NCBI GenBank assembly: GCA_018894105.1
Contig: CM032119.1
Coordinates: 12,107,246 to 12,171,245 of the forward strand
From: Jacaranda mimosifolia
Taxonomy: Eukaryota > Streptophyta > Magnoliopsida > Lamiales > Bignoniaceae
Direction: 5' to 3'
Length of the DNA: 64,000 bases
Numbering within the stretch: position 1 is the first letter of the stretch; every line of letters starts with the position of its first letter. The position numbers and the translations under genes are program-made. The notes below the pieces were generated by a model, which was given only the letters and a program-made list of their open reading frames with translations, made no database searches and was not told the origin of the DNA. Of this stretch, positions 50,984 to 61,149 are shown piece by piece.

Positions 50984-52281
50984 ATAATGAGTGTAAAATA
51001 AAAAATAAATATGCCAAAGTACATTCTCTAGTGGTAAACCGCATGAGTGGGCTATATTTCGGGATTGAGGGAGTTAGAATGCTTCTTTATTATTATTATT
51101 GAAAGGATTTTTGCCTATTTCAATTTTCACATAAAAATAACATGCAATTCACCCGAGCTTAATACTTTGTTTTCATCGATTGTTCACTTTTAGTGCTATA
51201 ACCTATTATCAATCACGTTTAGTTCAATTATTTAGTTGACTAATAACTTATTGAATTAAAACGTGTTGTGATTAAGGTTACAAAATTTCCAATTTGATTA
51301 CTAATTAATACGATAATTTGTCCTTGATTTTGAATCAGCATTTAGCATATGATTCCACATTTATAAGGGCTTGGCGAAGGTGATGAGAGGTTGGCAGCCT
51401 TAAGAGATATGGGATTCATGTGGCTTAAATGGCCAACAATAAATGCAAGAGGCTATTGGGGCCTCTTCCTTTGAAAAATTCTACCCTCATTAATCATGGT
51501 TCATTGGTTTGGCTACCATTGAGTAATTAATGACTTAAAGGCTAATCTAGTAACTTTTTTGCAACTAAATCTCTTGTTAAAAGAAAAGAAAAGAAGAGGA
51601 AATTTAATGCTAGTTGTCCTTGTTTTGATTTTTATCCACCATGCAAGAAAGTACATTGTCCTGAATTTGAGTAAAGATCTTAAGGGGAAACTTGTTTGCT
51701 CTAACATATATGATGACAATATGTATTTATATAGAGGAAGATGCAAGGAAAGAAAAAGCAGATACACATTAGTTTATTGCGTATGGGTCTAAATTCTTGA
51801 GAAAAACTTGTGTATCTTCTTTTGCTGGAGGTTCAACCACCACCAACCCTTTTTTGCTCCCTTGTCCAGCCAGCAAACTGATTTTAATGTCACAATGAAT
51901 TCACTTATCTGTTACCTTTGTTTGCGTGTCTAAAAATCCCCCTTTTCTCTCCCCCTTCTACTCCACATAATTAATTTAAGAAGAAGCGCTCTTAAAATAT
52001 CCCATTGCATTTCCATATTAATGTTCCCATTTGCTCTAAATACCAGGAAAAGAGACCGAAAAGTGAAAACCCGATAACTTTTTAATTTCATCTTCTTTCC
52101 TTTTATGGTCCTGTGGGAGTGCCATTCTTGCAAAAGAGAGCAAAAATCTGTAGAAGAAGGACAAGAAATGGGAACCACGCAACCTACCCGTCTGTTTGAT
52201 TTTTGAATCTCGCCAAGTCTGGTTCTTTGTTGCCAAGCCAAAATTAATATTCTGTTATTGTTTCTGGGGTCCTTTGTGTTC
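50984..52281 (+). promoter_or_regulatory. Upstream region of the BODYGUARD-like gene
   Basis: There are no other genes here. A CT-rich tract at about 51,937-51,962 (CCCCTTTTCTCTCCCCCTTC) resembles a plant pyrimidine patch near a transcription start, about 320 bases before the ATG. A TATA-like TTTATATAGAG lies at about 51,726, rather far from it. The transcription start cannot be fixed from sequence. Open frames on both strands at 51,930-52,400 have no domain. Confidence 0.4.
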
Positions 52282-55200
52282 ATGAAAAAAATGGCAGTTA
52301 AGGAGCGAATCAGAAAAGTTTTAACAATGACAGGCAGATTGTTGAATGAAATCCTGAGTTTCATGGTGTTCAGTCTGCTGGACATCCTGGATTTCATTTT
52401 GTGCTATGTTTACAAAGTGGCTGATTTTTTCATCGAAGCAGAATGGAAGCCGTGTTATTGTTCATCAGCGAAAGAAGCGATCACCAGCAGCGGCAAGATC
52501 CTAGTTTCGGAGCCAGGGGAATCCAAAATCGTCCGACTAACTTGCAGCAAATTGCAGCTGGAAGAAATCTCAGACACTCTATACAGGCGACCCTCGCTGG
52601 TGTCTGAGGTCTCAGAATCCACCATTATACGTTCGTCAAAGAGAATCAACGTCTGGCGAGGCGGAGGCGGCGTTCGGTCCACGTTCACCGTTAATTCCAC
52701 CATTGTCGAAATGCTGCAAGACAGGATCGGCGGGCAGCAAAAACTTCCCATTCCTAGGTGGTCCGATTGTGCTTGCAAAACTTGCACATCATGGACTACT
52801 TCCTCTTGCAAAGAAACTCTATTCGTTAAAGCTGATGGAGCTACAGGTATACAAGGAAAAAAAGCAAGATTGTACCTTAACAATTAATTCTTAACCAATT
52901 TACGTATATAATGAACTAATGCTGGTTTTCTCCTCAGATAATGTCCGAGAAGATGTTGTGTTCATTCATGGATTCATATCGTCATCTGCTTTTTGGACTG
53001 AAACACTATATCCAAATTTCTCAAGGGCAGCGAAATCCAAGTATAGGTTACTTGCGGTGGATCTGCTTGGTTTTGGGAAAAGCCCGAAGCCAACTGATTC
53101 ACTATACACATTAAGAGAGCATTTGGACATGATCGAGAGATCTGTGCTGGAGCCATACAAAGTGAAATCTTTCCACATAGTGGCACATTCGCTGGGTTGC
53201 ATTTTGGCTCTAGCTCTCGCTGTCAAGCATCCTGGCTTAGTCAAGTCCTTGACATTACTAGCACCGGTATGCCTTAATTCATGTTTTTGGTTTAGCAATA
53301 TTTATGACAAGTGTGGGGTGTGGGGGCCGGGGGCTCCTTGTGGAATAATACCATCTCGCTTTTCTTGCCATTATAATAATGGTTGTTATGATTTGGGTAC
53401 AAATTAAGAACAAAATATAGAAATCAATGCGAAAAAAGTTATATAATTCAATTAAATCAAGTTGTGTATATAGGTTGGGAAGTAGTAGAAAATTTCACTT
53501 TATCACAAAAAGGGTACAAAAAAGGAGTACAAAACAACTTTCAAAACTCACACTTTTTTTTATATTTATACACACATTCATATCAAGCGTTTATTAGGGT
53601 TCGAAAGCTAATCTCACACATATAGTGTGAGTGCGATGTCATTAAGCCTAATTTCCTTTTTCTTATATATATATATATATATATTGTTCATTAGGTTCAA
53701 ATCCCCAACCTCACGCTTTATATATTAGACTTATGTCTCACATATAATTTTAGCCCCTTAACCCCACTCCCAACCCCTCGAAAAAACACACACAAAAATT
53801 TCAAAAAAAAAAAAAAAAAAAAAAAGGAAAAAGCAAAAGCCTCTTGATTTAATTTGGGCATAAACTTGGCTAGAGCAATTCGGGTAATTTTATAAATGAC
53901 TCAACCATAACCTTCCTACACATTTAGATACAGTGACTATAAGAAACATAAATAATTATATGAGCACACAAACCATTATGTTACACACTAACGTACAGTT
54001 GTTTGATCAAGATTAATTCTAAGATAACCATAAAATTTTCACGATTTAAAATGCTTTATTAACATTAGGTACCAAGAATAAATGGCCATTAACTGCATGC
54101 ATGTAATTAATTATCAACAGTGTGACATCCATCCATGATCCTTCGATCCATCATTCTCATGGTGAGGTAGCATTTAAAGTTGATTTGATTTGATTAAAAA
54201 AATTGGCAGCCATACTTTCCCACTCCAAAGGGAGAAGAAGCCACACAATATATGATGAGAAGAGTGGCCCCACGTCGCGTGTGGCCCGCAATCGCATTTG
54301 GCGCATCGATCGCTTGCTGGTACGAGCACATTAGCCGGACTATTTGCCTTTTGATATGCAAGAACCACCGTCTCTGGGAATTTCTCACCAAACTGCTCAC
54401 CAGAAACAGGTATATATCTATATATATATCTGCACTTCTCCTACTACGTACTCTCTCTTATACATCCCTAGAAGTCGTGCAGAATGTAAATTCTTAATAC
54501 GCACCTAACGTTGGTGGACTATAACCATGCTTAGGTCTTGCACCCATAATAACAGTCAAAACTACCAAAATTTAAATATTGTGGATTTGTACTTCATACT
54601 CATTATGTTCATGTCCTGCAAACTCCAATTAATGATATATATATATATATATAACAAATATCAATAATTTCAAGTGCTAAATAATGAAAAAGAAAATAAA
54701 TCCAATTTACTTCAGCCATTCAATAAAATATTATATAAATTGTACGCATCTACCACACTATGAGAAAATGGAAAGTTTAAAACTAAAGACCAATTGGATA
54801 TCTATATCTATATAACTATTTTTTGGGTTAACCTAAATTGACCCCTTATAATAATTAAAATAAGCTAAACACCTTCATGTGATAAAAATAACAAAACACT
54901 ACCATTTATTTATATAAATAGGCAAAATATTTTTCTGTCACCAAGGAGATAGTTTCATACTTTTAAAAATAAGTGGTGGTATTTTAATTATTTTTTATCT
55001 CTTAAAAATATTTTGCCTATTTCAATTACCGCATAGGGTTAATAGATAACCTGCCATTTTACTTATTTTGAATGGACGGTCCATCCAAAAACCTATATCA
55101 CGATTAAAATGCAAGATGAAGGTCCCACTCATGAGTACTTGTATGGTGCCATAATTAATGTCCTATTTGAGAAGCAGAATAGGAGATAGTAATGCATTTG

Positions 55201-55793
55201 TATCTACAACAAAGTAACGGTCCACCGACTGTATCTACTCTTAGGTTCCATTTCACTTTCTGCTGGATTTACATCATTATGGAATATAAAATAAAATGAA
55301 ACATTGAAATATAGAATCAAAAAATGTAAATTGGGGACCAACCAAAAACTTCTATAAAAGTTACAATAAATGCTATTTGCTATTCTTAGTGGTAATGTTG
55401 CTAATTAGTACTGATCATAAATTATCCCCTCACATTTGTAATTAAAACATTAAAGACGTGTTTTTCAGGATGAGAACATACTTGATGGAGGGTTTTTTCC
55501 TACACACGCATAACGCAGCGTGGCATACGCTACACAACATTATTTGTGGTACTGCTGGCAAAATGGAAGGGTACTTGGACGAGGTCAAGAATAGACTAAA
55601 ATGCGACATCACCATATTTCATGGTAAAGATGATGAGCTGATCCCACTTGAATGCAGTTACAATGTGCAGTCAAGAATCCCCCGAGCGCACCTTAAGGTT
55701 TTCGAAAATAAAGATCACTTAACCATAGTCGTCGGAAGGCAGAAGGCCTTTGCCCGGGAGCTTGAGCAAATTTGGAAGAATGCAAGGGGTTAA
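52282..55793 (+). CDS. BDG: BODYGUARD-type alpha/beta hydrolase, four exons, 472 aa
   Basis: Exons are 52,282-52,846, 52,938-53,266, 54,210-54,409 and 55,469-55,793. All introns are GT..AG (91, 943 and 1,059 bp), and the phases join cleanly to 472 aa, near the usual length of plant BODYGUARD proteins (about 470, from memory). Residues 20-51 are hydrophobic (signal anchor). The hydrolase core begins at VVFIHGF (195-201). The nucleophile is Ser273 in VAHSLGC, the acid is Asp420 or Asp419 in GKDDELIP, and the base is His448 in NKDHLTIVVGRQ. The third exon reads PKGEEATQYMMRRVAP and ASIACWYEHISRTICLL, both family hallmarks. Arabidopsis BODYGUARD acts outside the epidermal cell in cuticle (cutin) formation. 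Reaction and substrate here are inferred. MAVKER at 52,291 is an alternative start. No defect is visible. Confidence 0.92.
53680..53825. repeat. Low-complexity DNA in intron 2
   Basis: Intron 2 of the hydrolase gene holds a (TA)n run at about 53,666-53,684 and an A-run at about 53,802-53,825 followed by GGAAAAAGC. It is a likely source of length variation between individuals. Confidence 0.6.
54825..55051. mobile_element. Foldback MITE in intron 3 of the hydrolase gene
   Basis: The left arm (GGGTTAACCTAAATTGACCC on to CCATTTATTTA) matches the reverse complement of the right arm (GGTTATCTATTAACCCTATG on to CCACTTATTTTTA) imperfectly over about 85 bp. The loop is about 45 bp. It lies wholly within intron 3 and leaves the splice sites untouched. 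Ends are approximate. Confidence 0.5.
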
Positions 55794-58700
55794 TTAATTA
55801 TTAGACTATAAATTATTATATATATATATATATATATAATGTGAATTCTCAAAATCGCCTCGGGAGAAGCTTTATTTGGTCAAGATTAGGATTAAAGTAA
55901 AATTGGATTTTGTGAAGTGGTCTAATCCTTTCTTCTCGTGTTAATTTGAGGTTTTTATAAGTCCTTGTGAAATATCATATTCACCAATTACTATTAGGTG
56001 TGCATTATACCAAAGTGCTTTTTTCATAGCAAATGGCAAGGATTTGTTGTGAAAAAATGGGAGGTAAAGAAAGTCAACCCAACATAAACCATATATTTAT
56101 TTGAATTAATTTACTGCATTTTTCTTTTACATTTTTTTTTTATTTTCAGTTTTGTGGTTCTGGTTGATATTCATTTCCTGATTTATTCTTTATATCAACA
56201 AACATTTGTCAGGCTAATTAATTGCATCATGTCAGACATTAATTGGTCACAACAATTCTGTGTTTCCGTGTTTTTTTTCTTGTCATGTCACATTTGAACT
56301 GTGGTTTGGTTTATTTAACAATTAATTAAGTTGAATGAACTCTCTTTCACCAAAGGCCACTCCCCCAAGCAATAAAGGGTAAAATGGCATGCATTTAGAA
56401 TTTAGATACAAACCTACAATTTTAAATGTTGTTTGATTCATATTTAGAAAAAGTTTTGCTCATATGCATTCATTGATTCGAACTTAATTTCTGAACCATA
56501 TAACGTGGATGGAGATAATTAGAAAGGAAATTGAGCATAAAAAGTCTTTACGTTAGAATAAATAAATTAAGGGTATATCATATTTTTGGTCCTTTAAATT
56601 AGATCCATTTGGATTTTAATTCCATTTTTTATTGTTCAATTTAATGATTAAAAAGGTTTTCCGTCCAATAATTAACGGAGTCAGTAATGTGCCATCCAAG
56701 TGGCCATTAAATTAATACATTTTCTGTCCCATGAATTAAGTCTATATGGATTTTGGTCATAACAATGTGAAGAATCTTCAACCAAAAAACCACAAATAAA
56801 TACAGCAATATAGTTTGCCTTTTTTTGAAGTTTTAATAATTTTTCCTCAATTACATTCAACATCCTAAGCAACTCTAGGATGACTTGTTTTATTCTTTCA
56901 CACATTTAAGGATCTTTCCAAATAAAAAAAACCACACCTATTATTCATAGAAGCATAACCATGGAACCTGCAATTTAGATTTTTCATCTTTTTATGAGGT
57001 TTTCAATAGAACTGGTGTGTCATAGAAACAAATGACACCTTCCCTTGTAGCCATTTTTTTTTTTTCTCTTTTGCAAAAATCTACTGGAGCTCCTGTTGGG
57101 ATAAAAAATCCCACACGGATCAAATTTATGGAATAAAAAAACTCAACTTAACAGCCACGGTAGTGGTCCGTGAATCGCTCCGTTATATTCTCGATGGAAG
57201 CCCTTTTGAGTCCTCAAATTAAAAAAAAAAAAAAAAAAAGATACACTTATTGAATGCAATGTGCGAAATTGATAAAGAATGGGGTCAAAATTCAAACAGG
57301 CCTAATTTATGGAACAAAAAATACAATTTATTCAATAAATTACAGTGTAGTTTGCACGCATTTGTGCGTAATTATACCAGGCATAAAGCACATCAATTCT
57401 GCACTCAATGAGTTGAAATTCAAGAATATTAATTAGTGTATAGAATCTGAGCTCATAAATTTCATATCGAGAAATTTGACCTCAATGAATTTATAATGCT
57501 AATCGACAGGTCGAACAACTGGTTGAGTCAATGATAGATTCTATTGAGATAAACTATGCTACGATATAAAACTCTAAATAAAAGGGACTTGTAGCTTGAA
57601 TGGCTAGTATGAAATGAGATTCTCTAGCTTGAACGGCATTTAAATAGGCCATTATGTTGGTGGGGTTAGATAATGCTAGATAGCAAGTATATATCTTAAT
57701 TTGTATGGAGGTTGAAATTGGTTAGGGGTAATTTGTATAACAAATGATTGGGGTATTTATAGCTTATTATTGATGTGTCTTTATATATATATTGCTCATT
57801 CTAGGTGTATGGCGTTTTTGAATTTTGTTATGTATTCTCATTCAAAAATTGAGATTTCGGGTCTAATATATATAGTATAGGGTCCGGTAAAAATCTATTG
57901 TGCACAAAAAGATGCAGATTTAATAGTGCATTTAGTAATTTCATTTACTTTGAGGGATATTTTGGTCATTTTCTGCCTTAAACCGGCCATACCAAAATTA
58001 TTTCTTTATGTTGCAGTTTCTAATAGCACAATTCTCTACAAGTCGACAAATTTCATTTTTGAAGTAAAATGATTAAATATATTAATGTGTTATTATATTT
58101 ATAGGTATATATATAAATTGTGAAATCTAGATATAAAAGTTCATAATTTGAGAATTTTCCAACTTACGCTGCTTTAACGAGAGCAGAATAATTCATTTGG
58201 ATACCACGTACACCATTTAATTTCTTATTAAGCAACTATTCTCCTATAGTATTTGTAGAGCAACCTTGTTTAAAGCGAAACTGTTTAAGACTGTATTTCA
58301 GAGAAATTGATGACCGCAAGTTTCAACCAACTGTCCCTCATTTATGGCATCGCTATTTGTGCATGCAGCCATTTCATGTAATGGTCGAAGATTTTTGACT
58401 CAGTACTTTATAAGCTTCACTTAGGAAGCGGTTGGAAGTTATGGAGCCACGAATATTAATTTGAATCCAAAAATAAAATAAAATACATTAAATAAAAGAA
58501 GTTAAAGGAAAGAATTCACGATAAATCTATTTTTATTTATTTCTTTTTTGCTTGTCAGACACACCTCATTACAGCAAATAACCTTTGGAGTGGCATTTAT
58601 TATCACAAAATATTAAAATATATCATATTAATAATTAAATTTAATAATAATAATTTTTTGTCAAAATATTGTCACATAGATAACTATTTTTCTATATATG

Positions 58701-59002
58701 GCAACAACAAAAAAAATTGTGTCAGATTAGCACTTAAGTTTAATGATAATGCTAAAGTCGATACTAATTCACATCTAATTGGAGATAACACAATTCATCA
58801 CACGACTATAAAATTCCTACTATTATATAATTTATCATATGTTATGTTTACTAACAAGAAATATGTTGTCATAAAAAATATTATGTGATTATGGGTGAAT
58901 TTGCCAGTAATGGAGAAAACGTCAGGTGACTGTGTTAGCTGACTTGGTGGACATACCGCTCAGCGTATCGATGAGGTGTGAGTCGAGTTTTGCAATCAAG
59001 AG
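55794..59002. other. Intergenic region downstream of the hydrolase gene
   Basis: The first part is the likely 3' UTR, with a (TA)n run at about 55,817-55,839. The remainder is AT-rich with only small open frames that have no domain. TGTTGGGATAAAAAATCCCA at about 57,094 resembles a copia LTR start, but no partner was found. There is an A-run at about 57,221-57,239. Confidence 0.5.
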
Positions 59003-60542
59003 TGTAGCGCCCCTATTCGGGATAGCACCTAAGTTGAGGCCCCACTTTGATTCAGATTTAAATCTCATACATGACTCAACAATAGGCCCATCAGAAATTT
59101 TTTTCAAAAATTTCAAGGATAACAACAAGTTTCAACCTAAGCACGTCTTATAAAGGTACGAATTTCAAACCATCACAAGTTCATCATTCATTGATTCATA
59201 CTTATTACAATTCATAAGTTCAAGTCAAACATCCCACAACATCTCCAAGTTCTCACTAAACATAAAAGTGTTACATACACAAGTTTTAGCACCTATTCTA
59301 TTACAAAACATATTTACATCCTTCAAAGCCTAAAGTACAAGATCATCACCAAAACCTGTTTGAAAATGTCGAGAGATATTGGGGGTAAGTCCAAAGACTT
59401 AGTGAGGGATAACTTACGAATAACAGAAGAGATCTATCGAGGAATATTCAACTCAACAGATCATCAAATAAATATACAGAACATGATAGATTCAGAATCA
59501 AACATTAAACATAGCAAAACAGGAAACGCACCAGCCTTATTGCTCCAAGACAGATTTCAGACAGACAAAATTCAGATAGGCAAAACAAACCCAAAGCATA
59601 TGCATTCCAAGAAAACTACAGACATGCATTGCAGAATCATCTTATTCCAGTCAGACAAACAATTTACCTAAGCGTAATAGCTTGGTATATGGCGGATGCC
59701 CATATGAGCCGTATAGCGCACCGCTGATACCTAGGGGAGAGTCCCTAGCGTACCGCCGACACCGAGGGGAAAGTCCCTAGTGTGCCTTATATAACCAAAC
59801 ATTTCGCCCGGATTGGCCCTTGGCCCACATTTTCTCCATACACAGAATAGAATTCACAACCGTTTATGCAGATGCCCAGGAGAAAGTCCCTAGCGCATTG
59901 CCAGTTCCCAAACAGAACATAACAAAAATGCCGTCGAGGCAACATGATAGCAACTAACAGATTCAGATAAGCCAACATGGCTAAATAAAGCTATACAGAT
60001 AAACAGATATGCCGGCGAGGCAATAGAGAACGGTGCAGATCAGTACAGATACAAGACAAACGGATAGACAATTGAGATACAGATATTAGATAAGGTTCTG
60101 GGCGCCAGAACAGACAGAAATAGAATCGATATGAACGATAACCCTCACAGGGGTGTTCAAATCAGATAACAGATAACAAATAAGAATTCCAACATATTTC
60201 AGATTTCAAACAGACAGAGTACGGTACAGAAATAGAAAACCCACATAGGGGCTTATCACAATATCAGATAAATAGGAAAGGTGACAAATTGGCAGACCCT
60301 CACAAGGTCCAACAATTAACGAATAGCTGTAGCCAAAATAATAACCTGAAGTGGGAGACCCTCACCTCTTGTAGTTACAGCAAAACAACCACAACCCGCA
60401 ATATACTGATCGACAGGACCCACTTTTTCGTCACCTAGTCAAAAAATATTTCCAAAGTCAAATTCCTATTCGACTCTAGTAACCTTCTAGAATTATACCA
60501 TAAGTATTTTAACATTACTAGTTTATAAATCAACATGGTGAT
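59003..60542 (-). mobile_element. Chromovirus-type LTR, family 2, interrupted by a Tat element
   Basis: It starts TGTAGCGCCCCTATTCGGG. Read in reverse it is collinear with the right half of the solo LTR at 26,181-29,112, sharing for example TTACTAGAGT, GGATAGGTGACGA (here ACTAGGTGACGA) and GTGGGTCC. It breaks off at 60,542, where the Tat LTR begins, so the rest lies beyond the window. GACTTAGTGAGGG is at about 59,395. Whether it was a solo LTR or part of a full element cannot be seen. Confidence 0.75.
59690..59905 (-). repeat. Tandem array of the LTR family (reverse of that at 28.1 kb)
   Basis: The units GGGGAGAGTCCCTAGCG, GGGGAAAGTCCCTAGTG and GGAGAAAGTCCCTAGCGC occur about three times with CACCGCTGATACC / TACCGCCGACACC linkers. 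It corresponds to the GCTAGGGATTTCCCCCTGGG array in the sister LTR. Confidence 0.7.
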
Positions 60543-61138
60543 TGATATAGGTTGGCTCAAATACCTAGGTCCAAACCAAGTTGGCCTAGAGGCGCAGCAC
60601 CGGGCCCAATTTGGCACTCGTGGCCCATATGCATAATCGACCTCAATCGACCACTCGCCTGATGGTGCCTCATGCACAGAACGACGTAAGGTCGACGTTA
60701 TCGACCAACGAGGTCAAGACAATACAATACTCTGCCACCGCATTAAATACACTGACGGGCGGCACGCCTCCGCATTAATGGCGCATGTCATCCCCTCACC
60801 GCCTGACACAACAAACGCTGCTATAGTGTACCATCATGTCCTTAAAACCTGGAAGTGCAGTTATCTAGAAATATACTGATAGGGAAATGACTAGTCACCC
60901 CTGGCACAAGGGAAAGGGCCCCTGGGTGTACCAGGGGCATCTCAGATAATTCCCCAAAGGGAGAAGGATATAAATACACTCGCTCCAGCCTTTTTGAGGT
61001 ACGTACTCATACATACAAAAAACCCTCATTCCGCTACTCGATATCTCGTCGATCTATATTGACTTGAGCGTCGGAGGGCCTAAGCTGAGGGCTCCTCGGC
61101 TAGCTTAACATTTACTGTGATTGCAGGATTCATTCCAC
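60543..61138 (+). repeat. 5' LTR of the second Tat element, 3'-truncated
   Basis: About 596 bp remain, with a TATA box GGATATAAATAC at 60,967-60,977. The right edge is set where alignment with the first element's LTR stops. Nothing like TTTACCCTCATCA follows. Confidence 0.75.
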
Positions 61139-61149
61139 CTAAACAAGAA

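Noticed and set aside
52455..52883. 142-aa antisense open frame over exon 1 of the hydrolase
   Set aside because: It is the complement of a real coding exon, with no motif of its own.
57094..57240. Possible copia or TRIM LTR start (TGTTGGGATAAAAAATCCCA)
   Set aside because: No second LTR, PBS or target duplication could be found nearby.
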